Assembly: GCF_000327385.1 (NCBI RefSeq)
Contig: NW_008710370.1
Coordinates: 2,528,235 to 2,592,234, forward strand
Direction of reading: 5' to 3'
Source of the DNA: Lottia gigantea
Taxonomy: Eukaryota; Mollusca; Gastropoda; Lottiidae
DNA: 64,000 bases
Below are positions 47,247 through 58,250 of this stretch, in pieces (positions within the stretch are counted from its first letter, which is position 1; the number at the start of each line of letters is the position of its first letter). Under the pieces are notes generated by a model. It was not told the DNA's origin and did no database searches. It saw nothing but the letters and a program-made list of their open reading frames with translations. A program made the position numbers and the translations under genes.

Positions 47247-48088
47247 AGTAGACTTCACACCTCAGAAATGAAAAATTCAGCGAATAGCCAAAGTCAATGA
47301 CCTTAAACCTTGTAAAGGGGAAGTTCAACAAAGGTCAAGGTCACAAGATATAACTCATCCAATTTTTTAAAATGCATATGGCCGCAAAACCGGAAGCTTA
47401 AGTCGGATATTAAGTATGAAAGTATATATAGATAACCAAAATCAATATTTTTGACCCTACAAAAGTTAAGGTCAACAAATGTCAATGTCTAAAATTGAAA
47501 AAATTGAAATTCTAAAACACGTTCCTTTTTTTGAACACTACAGCAGAAACAACTGAGCTTTTAACACAAACTGGCCAAATGGATGAGATAATTGTGTGCC
47601 AAGTCCCTTTTTGAACAAATGTATCCCTTGCGAGTTATGCCCTTGCCAAAGATTTAAACAATTAGTAATATAACCTGGATGTGCCAAGCGCACCTTAACT
47701 TTTCAATTTTGCGTTTAATAATCAATTGTTATATATCAATGGAAAGCACTTTAAGAATCTGATAAAATTAATTAGGTCACATGCTAGAGCAGTCCAATGT
47801 TGCGAATTTGGCTGTTTTTGGACAGCTATATAACAAGAACTAGATGTCGGAGGTCAAATTATCAAGTGATATTGACCTTATAAAGGTTAAGGTCCTCAAA
47901 AGTCAAGGTCACGAGACAAAATTTAATAAAAACTTCAACCGGAAAGTTGCAAAAAAGCAAATTCGAAATTCAAAAATCGGCTTCTTAGTTTTTGTTGGCA
48001 ATCGTCTACACATCAAAATTATACACGTCCAATTCTTCCCTGAGGCCCCATTTTGCAAAAGTGTGTCACTTCAGGTCTGGATTTTACT
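47247..48088. repeat. old repeat, right part, flanking the BEL/Pao fossil
   Basis: It contains CAAAGTCAATGACCTT, AAGGTCAAGGTCAC and GCTAGAGCAGTCCAA segments shared with 58250-59560. Together with 42820-43195 it frames the BEL/Pao fossil, so the repeat is older than that insertion. Confidence 0.65.
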
Positions 48089-49420
48089 ATACGCCCACAT
48101 TATAATGTATAATAAATAATAAAACTTGACATCAAATACCATCCTTTAATACCCAACGTTGTGTCAAAAAAGTTTTGACTTCATCAGGGGAAGTTTGTTT
48201 CTTCAAAGTCTTTTTTGACGAAACGTTGAGTATTAAAGGATGGTATTTGATGTCAAGTTTTATTATTTATTACACCAAGTTCAGTATACATCAAATGAAT
48301 CACTGTACTACTAGTGGTATTGGTTGTGAACACAATAGAGACTACAGTTTTCATCTGATTCGAATGAAATTTGGTGTCACCATTTATATTGATGAGATCT
48401 TGGACAAGTTCAATATTCACTATTTTTCGATGAACGGTTTTTGAGTTATTGCCCTTTACTTAGCCAAAACGCGGCAAAATTGGCTTGTGAACGCAATAGA
48501 GACTACAGTTTTCATCTGATTTGAATGAAATTTGGTTTGATCATTTATATTGATGAAATCTTGGACAAGTTGGATATTCATGATTTTTTGATGAACGGTT
48601 TTTGAGTTATTGCCCTTCACTTATCCAAAGCGCGTCAAAATTGGCTCGTGAATGCGATAGAGACTACAGTTTTCATCTGATTTGAATGAAATTTGGTGTG
48701 ATCATTTATATTGATGAGATCTTGGACAATTTCGATATTCACAATTTTTCGATGAACAGTTTTGAGTTATTGCCCTTGACTTATGAAAAACGCTTCAAAA
48801 TTTGTTTGTGAACACAATAGAGACTACAGTTTTCATCCAATTTAAATGAAATTTGTTGTGAATATTTATAATGATGAGATCTTGGTCAAGTCTGAAGTTG
48901 GCTATATTTCGATGAACGGTTTTTGAGTTATTGCCCTTGATTTATGAAAAACGCGTCAAAATTTGTTTGTGAACACAATAGAGACTACAGTTTTCATCTG
49001 ATTTGAATGAAATTTGGTTTGATCATTTATATTAATGAAATCTTGGACAAGTTGGATATTCATGATTTTTTTATGAACGTTTTTTTTTGGGTTATTGCCC
49101 TTGACTTAGCCACGTATAGTTTTCATCCGATTTAAATGAAATGTGGTATGATCATTTATAATGATGAGATCTTAATTAAGATTGAATTTGACAATTTTTC
49201 GATCAACAGAATTTGAGTTATTGCCCATGACTTAGTAAAAACTCTTCTGTCTAGAGGTGACAGTTTATGTCAGAATTTTATTAAATAATGTGTCCTTGTT
49301 TAAATCAACAATACCTTGCACAAATTATATTTTTGGTGTGATTTGCCACAGATAGGTGACTGCCCTTGATATAATGTATGAGAAAAGTGGGCTTATCTTG
49401 CTAGGCAACCACTTCTTGTA
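48089..49420 (+). mobile_element. HINE-like element, subfamily with TTGCTAGGCAA hairpin, copy 1
   Basis: The 5' ATACGCCCAC is at 48089-48098 and the 3' GTGGGCTTAT at 49387-49396, then hairpin TTGCTAGGCAA (49399-49409). The body has about six units of 150-155 bp with CAATAGAGACTACAGTTTTC and ATGAAATTTGGTGTGATCAT. An inverted-repeat element is nested near its 5' end. Confidence 0.72.
48106..48280. mobile_element. inverted-repeat element with hammerhead-like boxes, nested in a HINE-like element
   Basis: Two arms of about 52 bp pair (AAACTTGACATCAAATACCA left, complement right), each running into an AACGTT edge. The centre has CTTCATCAGGGG (reverse CCCCTGATGAAG) and GTCTTTTTTGACGAAACGTT. The boxes CTGATGA and GAAAC, with a GTC/GAC stem between, recall hammerhead ribozymes of Penelope-like elements, here rearranged in inverted form. 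Confidence 0.75.
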
Positions 49421-49730
49421 AAATTGGCTGTAGAATTTTATTTGTTACAGATCAGCAGAATTTTGATGACCTACATAAATTACATTGGCAGTTATTCAAC
49501 CGGAAATTAAAATCAATTTTACTTTTAAACCGGAAGTGAATCAAAAAATTTGACTGTACCATTTTGTTTACTTTAGTAATCTGTCTTTGTATCTAAAATT
49601 TCACAAAATCCAGGCAAAAAAGTTCTAAGACAAATTTTCAAAATCTGTAATTTTTTAACTGCTTTCAGAAATTTCATGCAGATTCCAAAAATGAAAACCG
49701 GAAGAAAATCAACCTCTAAAAACTTTTTTT
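49421..49730. other. old repeat sequence between two HINE-like elements
   Basis: It contains ACCTACATAAAT, GGAAGTTATTCAACC-type and TTTGACTGTACCAT segments shared with 59160-59290. It is thus a displaced right part of the old repeat family of 47247-48088. Confidence 0.55.
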
Positions 49731-50974
49731 TACGCCCACATGAAATTGGGGGGTATATTTTCGTCACCTATGTCAGTCCATCCACAATTAATCGTAAACA
49801 ATCTGTAATATAAGAATGAGTTATTGCCCTTGTTCTTGAAAACGCGTTCAACTTTAAGCTAGTAAACACTATAGAAGGGGCAATTCTTAATTGATTTTGA
49901 TGAAACTTGGTGTGAGTGTTCATTATCATTACTGGCCGCTTTGATTTTGAATAAAAATATTTAGCAGTACAATAACAGGTATTGTCACTAGTATTGAATA
50001 TTCAACCCTTAGTCACACACTTCTTTTCAATTCCTCGAGGCGACATTGAACAATATTGAGTATGATTTATTGCCCTTGTTTTTGAAAACGTGTTCAATTT
50101 TTAGCGCGTGAAAATTCTAGAAGGCAAATATTCAATCTTCAGCGCGGGACAGAATAATAAAACCAAGTTTTGTCAAAATCCATCAAGAATCATGCCTTTT
50201 AGTGTTTAAGGGCTAAATATGAAAGCGTTTTCAAGAACAAGGGCAATAACTCATACTAAATATTTTTCAATTCTTCTGACTTTCAATAGGGTTCATCCTT
50301 GGGTGATTACGAACATTCACACCGAGTTTCATCAAAATCCGTCAAGAATTGTGCCTTCTAGAGTTTTTATGAGCTACAAATTGAACGAGCTTTCAAGATC
50401 AAGGGCAATAACTCATACAAATTATTTTTCGATTTTTCTGATTTTCAATAGGGTTTATCCGTGGGTGATAACAAACACTCATGCCAAGTTTTGTCAAAAT
50501 CCGTCAAGAATTGTGACTTCTAGAGTGTTTACGAACTAAAAAGAACGTGTTTTCAAGAACAAGGGCAATAACTCATACTAAATACTTTTCAATTTTTTTG
50601 ATTTTCTATAGAATTGTGCCTTCTAGAGTGTTTACGAGCTAAATATTGCCCTTGTTCTTGAAAATGCTTTCAGATTTAGCTCTTAAACACTTGAAGGGCA
50701 TGATTCTTGCTGCATTTTGACAAAACTTGGTTTTATTATTCAGTACCGCGCTGAAGATTGAATATTTGTCTTCTAAAGTTTTCATGAGCTAAAGATTGAA
50801 CGCGTTTTTTCAATAAATCATACTCAATATTATTCAGTATAAAGAGTTCAAAAGAAGTGTATGACTGAAGGTTGAATATTTCATATTGGTGATTGTTACT
50901 GTACTGCTAAATATTTTTCTTCAAAGTCAAAGCTGCCAGTGGGCGTATATTACCTTGCCTGGCAAGCTATCTTA
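49731..50974 (+). mobile_element. HINE-like element, subfamily with TTCTTGAAAACGCG units
   Basis: The 5' TACGCCCACATG is at 49731. Internal units in both orientations contain GAGTTATTGCCCTTGTTCTT and TTCTAGAGTGTTTACGAGCT. The 3' GTGGGCGTAT at 50939, hairpin CTTGCCTGGCAAG and CTATCTT end at 50974. Unlike the other copies the internal units switch orientation, suggesting inversion within the array. Confidence 0.72.
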
Positions 50975-52600
50975 GATTTGGGTCTTGAATATTAAATAGT
51001 CTTCAGGACTAATAGAACTGCATGGATTTGAATGCTCAAAAATGCTTAATATTTTACTGTTTCATTTGTCAAATGTTGGCAAATCTGTCCATTTAAGCAA
51101 TTTGTCAATTTTCAGTTTTGTTATAAGGCCTACCTTGGAATTTGTTAAGTGCCTACTTCGTATTCTTTAAAGTAGCTGCAAGTGGCAAAATTTCTGCATT
51201 TATTCAACCGAAATTTCAGAAAATTGTCCAGGTGTCCTACCCAAAGTTGTGTTGAGAATTTTAGAATCAGAGCTGTCAGAATTCTGTTCTTTAGGCCTAA
51301 CCTCGTCAGGATAAGTCACAAGCATAGTCAATGGCACTAATGGCAGCAGAATATTGTCAATGTCATCAGCCTCAAAATCAAATTCTGGCCGCAAGTGGAG
51401 AAAGTTTCATATTAAAGTTCCCATATTCCAAATTTTCCTCAATTTCAATTTCCATCTTAATTTCTTAAGCCTTTATCAATAAATTACTGTTGACATAGTC
51501 AAAACCCTATCTGGGTCAAAGCAGACGACAAAACGTAGTAAAAGTAGCAGTAAGAAAAGTAGGTCATGTTATTGTATTCCTATGCGCTCAGGAATGTGAC
51601 CACGTGACTCACTGCAGTTTACGCGAAGTTGAATGCATTTCTTGTTAAAGGATTCACTTACACAAATACAGTGAGAGTGGAAATATTTAACTTTAAGTGC
51701 CATGGAAATACCTCAACTAGATGAGGTCATAATGGCTGGTATTGATGTTCAGCTTTTTTGTCTTTCAGTCTGAATAATATGGCCTTATATTCCGATTCGA
51801 AAGCAATTTGGAATGGGAAGTTTGACCACTCACAACCATACACAACACATCAAAGCCGTCGCCAAAGGTTCTATAGAAATGTAAACAAACTCTTCTTCTT
51901 GACAAACGAGAATAGCAAACCTGTCATGCAGGTGAACATGATAACTTGTCAGATCGATTACTCCTTTGACCGAACATTTGGAGCGTTTTGTAAATTATAT
52001 TTTTATTATTATCTTTTGAATCGAATGAAAATACAATAACATGGTATATTACCAATGCGCTGTGGCCATGGTGGGGCTGAAAATAACTCTGTTAGTAGGT
52101 CAACTAACTTGGTCGAATTAGAAGAGACTGGTCGAATGTATTTTATAAATAATGACTTGCATGTTTTGCTAAAGAAAATAGCCCCACAATCTGCTGGATC
52201 TAAAAGTAAAATGCTGAGTGGAATCGATATTTGACGCCTGACAGTGACAGACAGAGAATTTGACAACTCTAATTTATGTTTTAAAACATAATTTTTAATT
52301 CACAAAGTAATTTATGCTTATATTTGTGATTGTAATATCTGTATACAAGAGGTTGTTTGAAGACTTGTAGGTGAAGGTTTTGACATTTTGTTATTTTCCT
52401 CCCTAGAGTGGTCAAAACGTAGCCAAAGTCATCAAACAATTCAAGCTACTTTTTTATCAGTTTTAGAACTGTAACTGTAGTTTTCAGGCTTTGTACTGAT
52501 ATTAACGTTATGACGATTTGCCATTGACTTTTATTACAACACAAGCTTAGTAGTCCCCTTATAACGCAAAGGTCAAGGAGTCAACAGCAAAACCCAAAAC
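50975..52600. other. intron sequence, nothing recognised
   Basis: No coding unit I can support. Small open frames at 51200-51394 and 51758-52039 show no family features. Confidence 0.5.
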
Positions 52601-52619
52601 ATATTGCGTACTGTCTAAG

Positions 52620-53030
52620 CTTTGACATTCTTCATAAAAAAGACAGACCAATTGCTAATCATTTCAATTCAACCAATCAATCCATTGAAGATCTTCTTGT
52701 TATGCTCATAGAAAAGGTTTCTGTATCAACAATGATCAAGCCAAAAACCAAGTGATTGCAAAGAGAGAGTTTCTGGATAGACCAATTACAAACAGTTGTA
52801 CCTAACGGCCTAAATATACAGCATGACAATCAAATTATACCTTTCGTTGCCACCTACAATTCTACAGCTAAAAATACCTCTGTGATTGTCAAACGCTTTT
52901 ATAAAGAACTTCAGGACGAATTCCCTAACATCTATACTAAACTTCTGGTGACTGCTCACAATAGATATAAAAATCTGAGTAATGTTCTCGTCCATGGTAG
53001 ATTAGATCTTCTTTCATTAACTCCCTGAGA
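52620..53030 (+). mobile_element. diverged Penelope-like fragment (GIY-YIG C-terminus)
   Basis: The peptide has LHKKDRPIANHFNSTNQSIE and RESFWIDQLQTVVPNGLNI. These align with KKDKPVSNHFNLDDHSID and REAHWIETLNTARPIGLNI of the other Penelope-like copies, but with many changes. It is an older or different lineage. Broken. Confidence 0.75.
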
Positions 53031-53423
53031 CAGTCACTTTGCATTTCTGAATTATTTGTTTATCTTGTAAATCTCTCCAGAAGTAGGTAATTTTCTACCA
53101 AATTGATGTATTCCAATGCTGAAATCCACAGTCCCTACTTGTGACTTAGGTCAGTGCTTCTAGAAGAGAGTTTCTATTATAAAACCTTTAGTTGCTGTTT
53201 TCCTCAAGACAACAGAGCGAATATCTGCAGAACGACTGAATATTTTGACATGGGGTTTGGAATATTTTATCAAGAAGTGATAGTCTCACATAAGATTATA
53301 ACAATAGACAATTTTTTTGTCAATTCCATGGCACTTGGAGTGTTATTGCTTTTGGGTGTATAAATCTTTCTATAATTGACTTGGGTTAATATTTTATGGC
53401 ATATGTAATTTTGTTTTTTGTAG

Positions 53424-53503
53424 GATGTAATAGTGGCTATAAAAGATACTGCATTTGTTACTTCTGATTATCCAGTTATTTTATCATTTGAAAATCATTG
53501 CAG
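53424..53503 (+). CDS. phospholipase C beta, third visible exon (X domain)
   Basis: The exon encodes [20 protein letters not shown] and SFENHC, ending after two bases (AG) of the next codon. The Glu of SFENHC matches the last calcium-site residue of the PLC X domain. The acceptor is TTGTTTTTTGTAG and the donor is CAG/GTATGT. Exon 2 ends on a codon boundary and this exon starts on one, so the frame is continuous. The intron before it is 12,147 bases. The next exon was not found in this window. Confidence 0.93.
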
Positions 53504-53537
53504 GTATGTTATATTATTAGGAACTGGATTTGAATGT

Positions 53538-53873
53538 CATATGGCAAGTGTCTTATGGCTTGCACTTTTCTCTTGTAAAACATAATTCAGGATTTATGTA
53601 TTTTTCTTGGCAATTGGAACTGATTTCAATCATACTTTATTTGTTCAATTGTTTCAGTTAATGGCTACAGAATAACCTTAGTAGATATTCAAATTTTTAC
53701 TTTGGTCATATGGCAAGTGTCTTATGGCTTGCACTTTTCTCTTGTAAAACATAATTCAGGATTTATGTATTTTTCTTGGCAATTGGAACTGATTTCAATC
53801 ATACTTTATTTGTTCAATTGTTTCAGTTAATGGCTACAGAATAACCTTAGTAGATATTCAAATTTTTACTTTT
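53538..53873. repeat. apparently perfect 169-bp tandem duplication beside PLC exon 3
   Basis: Two copies begin CATATGGCAAGTGTCTTATG at 53538 and 53707 and appear identical over their shared length. They start 35 bases after the exon donor. The event is very recent or an assembly duplication of two haplotypes. Confidence 0.92.
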
Positions 53874-54289
53874 GTGGTAGTTTTATTGTACAATTTATGG
53901 ATTTGTTGCCAAACTTTACAATATTATTATGAAGAATATGGAGGAAGGTGCAGGATCTGAGTTGACCTAGCTATTTTAATTTTTTTGTTCTTTGCATCTA
54001 TTGCTATTTTAGAAAAAAATCTGCTAAACTCAGATGAAAAAGAGCTATTTTAGTAAATGTTTAAAATTATTGTAAGTCCACACTTTTCTTATTTCTAGCT
54101 AAAATTGCGCTATTATATAAAATATTTGAAATTATTCTAAGTACCCAGCCTGCTATTTTCGGCTCTATTTTAAGCTATTCCTAGCTAAAATTACGCTATT
54201 TTTGCGATAATTATAAAGTGTGGATTATATTTCAGAATAGCTAGCTATTAGACACTATTTTAGAATAAATGTCACAGCTGGAACTTATG

Positions 54290-54972
54290 TATTTAAAATT
54301 GTTACAAACCCCATTCCCTTCATGTTTCTGGCGCCTACAGCGTCTTCAGTTGTTACGCTCTTGTATCGCTTCGCGACGTTTGCTTATCACACCTCCGGTG
54401 CTCACATAATATACATTTAAATAGCCACCTACTTTTAAAACGGTTGCAAACCCTCAACCTAACCCTAAGAAATGTCACAAATGGAACTTATGTATCTAAG
54501 ACAGTTGCAAACCCTCAACCTAACCCTAAGAAATGCCACAAATGGAACTTATGTATTTAAAACTGTTGCAAACCCCACCCCCTTCATGCTTCCGGCGCCT
54601 ACGGCGTCTCCATCTGTTACGCTCTTGCATCGCTTTGCGACGATCGCTTATCGCACCTACGGTGCTCACATAATATATATTTAAATAGCCACCTACTTTT
54701 AAAACTGTTGCAAACCCTCAACCTAACCCTAAGAAATGTCACAAATAGGACTTACGTATTTAAAACTGTTGGAAACCTCACGCCTTCAAGCTTCCAGCCC
54801 CTACGGCATCTCTCTAACTGTTACGCTAAGAAATGTCACAAATGGAACTTATGTATTTAAAACAGTTGCAAACCCTCAACTTAACCCTAAGAAATGCCAC
54901 AAATGGAACTTATGTATTTAAAACTGTTGCAAACCTGACCCCTTCATGCTTCCGGCGTCTCCATCTGTTACG
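54290..54972. repeat. 61-bp telomere-like array with triple-hairpin modules, left
   Basis: The 61-bp units contain CCTCAACCTAACCCTAAGAA and ATGGAACTTATGTATTTAAA. Two full modules (about 54330-54420 and 54585-54690) interrupt them. Each module has three small hairpins: GGCGCC-TAC-GGCGTC, TCGC-TTC-GCGA and GCACC-TAC-GGTGC, or decayed forms. Open frames in this stretch are products of the array. Confidence 0.85.
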
Positions 54973-54974
54973 CT

Positions 54975-55910
54975 CTGATTTCAACCAAGCCTGTACGATT
55001 GTTTTCTCAAAACTGAAAGAGCGTGGGTACTCTAAACGATTTTTACGAAACATTAAAAATTCCACCTTAGCACAGATAGCAGCTAAAAACAGACTTTATG
55101 CCGAAGTACCTCCAGGTTTAAGAAGTGCTCCATGTTTGTCCAGTAGATGCAAAACATGTCCCTTTATATCAGAAACTCATTATTTTGTAAGCAACTCTAC
55201 GAATAAAAGGTACCCGATCCAGGAACATCTAACATGTGAACATTCGAATGTAATATATTTAATTTCATGCAAGAAATGTCCCAAACAATATGTAGGAGAA
55301 ACTAAGAATAATTTACGAACTCGCTTTAATGCTCATAGGTCAGACATCAAATTAAAGAAAGACAAGCCTGTTTCTAATCATTTCAACCTCGACGACCATT
55401 CAATAGACGATCTCACCCTAATCCCAATTGAGCGTATAGAAATTGACTTGCCCGAAGATGAAACTACCAAATTCCGTCAATCTAGGGAGGCCCATTGGAT
55501 TGAGACATTGAATACAGCAAGACCTATAGGACTAAATATTCATCATAATGTAGGCATAGCACCCTTTGTTGTCCCGTTTAATACAACCAGCAATCGAGCA
55601 AGCAAGATAGTTCATGCCCACTATAAGAGCCTTCAAGAGAAATTCCCCCATGTCTATAAGCAGAAAATGATAGTTGCATATTCAAAAAATAAGAACTTAA
55701 ATGATAATATTGTTCATAGTAAACTAAAAACAATCAGTACATAACAGATACTATACTTCTCGCCCATCGGGCGAGTTATTTTTTCTAATTTCAGATCAGA
55801 ATAAGAACAGAAGAAAACCCAATATCAAGACCCTTAATCCTAATTTCTAAATAAAGTGTCTGCTCCACCCTAGGCCTGTACATTTGGGAGAATGAAACCC
55901 TCCCTTCACC
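54975..55910 (+). mobile_element. Penelope-like element 3, GIY-YIG half
   Basis: The longest open GIY-YIG segment of the family: NVIYLISCKKCPKQYVGETK followed by NNLRTRFNAHRSD, then REAHWIETLNTARPIGLNI and a tail to KTIST. The YLI...YVGET...R...H pattern is the GIY-YIG nuclease core. The 5' part (reverse transcriptase) is absent. After the stop at 55744 comes the hairpin CTCGCCCATCGGGCGAG and a T-rich tract. The 3' end meets the 61-bp array at CCTAAG. Confidence 0.88.
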
Positions 55911-55911
55911 G

Positions 55912-56860
55912 AAACCTAAGACATGTCACAAATGGAACTTATGAATTTAAAACTGTTGCAAACCCCCAACCTAACCCTAAGACATGTCAAAAATGGAACT
56001 TATGAATTTAAAACAGTTGCAAACCCTCAACCTAACCCTAAGAAATGCCACAAATGGAACTTATGTATTTAAAACTGTTGCAAACCCCACCCCTTTCATG
56101 CTTCCGGCGCCTACGGCGTCTCTCTAACTGTTACGCACATGCATCGCTTCGCGACGCTCACTTTTAGCATCTATGGAGCTCACATAATATATATTTAAAT
56201 AGCCACCTACTTTTAAAACTGTTGCAAACCCTCAATTTAACCCTAAGAATTGTCACAAATGGGACTTATGTACTTAAAACAATTGGAAACCTCAACCCCT
56301 TCATGCTTCCGGCGCCTACTGCGTTTCCAGCTGTTACGCTCTTGCATTGCTTCGCGATGCTCCCTTATCGCACCTACGGTGCTCACATAATATATATCTA
56401 ATTACCTACCTACTTTTAAAACTGTGCAAACCCTCAACCTAACCCTAAGAGATGTCACAAATGGAACTTGTGTATTAAAAACTGTTGCAAACCCTCAACC
56501 TAACCCTAAAAATACCGCAAAGGGAACTTATGTATTTAAAATTGATGCAAACCCTTAACATATTCATAACAAGAAATGTCACACTCTTTTCAGCTATTAA
56601 ATTTATTTAAAACTGTTGCAAACCCCACGCCCTATGGCGTCTCTCCAGCTGTTCCAATGTATACATTTAAATAGCCACCTACTTTTAAAACCCTAAACCT
56701 AACCCTAAGAAATGCCACAAATGGAACTTATGTATTTAAAATTGATGCAAACCCCACCCCCTTCATGCTTCCGGCGCCTATGGCGTCTCCATCTGTTACG
56801 ATCTTGCATCGCTTCACGACGCTCGATTATCGCACCTAACCCTAAGAAATACCACAAAGG
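55912..56860. repeat. 61-bp telomere-like array with triple-hairpin modules, right
   Basis: The array resumes with CCTAAGACATGTCAC. Hairpin modules recur at about 56095-56190, 56300-56395 and 56765-56845, for example GCATTGC-TTC-GCGATGC and GCACC-TAC-GGTGC. Module and unit sequences are very similar to the left side. Confidence 0.85.
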
Positions 56861-57529
56861 GAACTTATGTTAGAAATAGCTGAAAATTGATTTGAAAATA
56901 GAAAAGTGTGGACTAGCTAGCTATTCTCAAATATAATCGACACTTCATAATAATTGCAAAAATAGCACAATTTTAGCTAGAAATAGCTTAAAATAGAGCC
57001 GAAAATAGCAGACTGGGTACTTAGAATAATTTCAAATATTTTCTATAAAAGCGCAATTTTAGCTAGAAATAGCTTGAAATAGAGCCGAAAATAGCAGACT
57101 GGGTACTTAGAATAATTTTAAATATTTTCTATAATAGCGCAATTTTAGCTAGAAATAGCTGAAAATAGAGCCGAAAATAGAAAAGTGTGGACTTAAAATA
57201 ATTTTCAAATTTTTCTAAAATAGCGTCTAATAGCTAGCTATTCTCAAATATAATGCACACTTCATAATAATTGCAAAAATAGCGTGATTTTAGCTAGGAA
57301 TAGTTGCAAATAGAGCCGAAAATAGCAGACTGGGTAATTAGAATAATTTTAAATATTTTCTATAATATTTTAGCTGGAAATAGCTGAAAATTGAGTTGAA
57401 AATAGAAAAGTGTGGACTTAGAAAAATTCGAATGATTTTCTATTCTGATTTCTAAAATAGAGGCTATTTTGGCGCTATTCTCGAGCTATTTTCTATTTTA
57501 AGTGCTAAACTCAGATCCTGCACCTTCAT
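56860..57529. repeat. right arm array of foldback-like composite 2
   Basis: About six units with ATTTTAGCTAGAAATAGCTG, GAGCCGAAAATAGCAGACTG and GGGTACTTAGAATAATTT, closing with AACTCAGATCCTGCACCTTC. They are inverse to the left arm at 53944-54290. Confidence 0.85.
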
Positions 57530-58250
57530 GAGAATATGAAGACCAAAGATATTTTGATTGCAAAAAAACTGGACCTATTTTACACAGATCTATCAGCTTT
57601 CGAGCTAGTTTACATCCTTTGTGTTTGTTTCCTAAAAAATGAATGGGAAAACTGTCAATATTTAAAAATGTCTTTAAAGGGCCACTTTTTGGTTATTCCA
57701 CTCTGACTTTAAAAGGTGTGAAATAGTCACCATTTGACTTTATGACCTGTTACATAATCTTCTTAACTCTTTGTTAAATTTATTTGTTGTTTTATTAGAG
57801 TGTGAATTTTATTTAAACATTTTTGTTTAATTTTGTTCATACATATCGGGGGTGTCATATGTAAAGGTTGTGAGTGGAAAATTTTCAAAAATTACATTTT
57901 TGAATTAGTCAGTCAATTGTAAAGCAACACACATTGTGTCAAATTTTGGTGACTCTGTGGTGATAAGATTTTGAGCTATATCTATTTTACCTTTTTTAAG
58001 TCGATAGAGCTAAATTTAAACAGAATAACATCGTAAGTCTTTGATGTTGTTCAAAATATTCCTATTTAAATGATTTCTCACTGTATTGTTCATAACATGG
58101 AAAACTGTCAACAGCCCATGTTCATATATCTGTTGTTGTTTCTGAGAAATAAAAAAAAAATCATTACGAAAACAAAGCAGTATTATATATTGTTTAAAGA
58201 CCATTACACATACATCTCAACAGTCTGAACAGTTCATAAAAACAAATAAA
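57530..58250. other. intron sequence, nothing recognised
   Basis: AT-rich with no credible open frames. The continuation of the PLC coding sequence was looked for and not found. Confidence 0.55.

Larger units (their letters stand above)
43200..47247 (-). mobile_element. BEL/Pao LTR retrotransposon fossil
   Basis: On the - strand, in order: gag-end zinc knuckles (CLYCKGDHWLEHC and CTFKGHEAKDC), reverse transcriptase (catalytic FYMDDG), RNase H region and integrase. The family is recognised from the Pao-type segments PNQPLTRRGCLSMLSTIFNP and LGLISPVLLPGRAVLQEACR. The right boundary falls in an older repeat near 47247; the left boundary is approximate. No LTR pair was seen. Broken in roughly eight places; moderately old. 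Confidence 0.85.
53944..57529. mobile_element. foldback-like composite element 2
   Basis: The outer ends are AAGGTGCAGGATCTGAGTT (from 53946) and its inverse ending near 57529. The arms are arrays of the TTTCTAGCTAAAATTGCGC unit in opposite orientations (53944-54290 and 56860-57529). The centre is the 61-bp array with hairpin modules and a Penelope-like element. Layout and orientation relative to the Penelope-like element match composite 1. Confidence 0.72.

Noticed and set aside
54472-54921. Repetitive proteins with NATNGTYVFKTVANP repeats
   Set aside because: They are translations of the 61-bp tandem array. Its near multiple-of-three spacing keeps frames open; no family or start context supports a gene.
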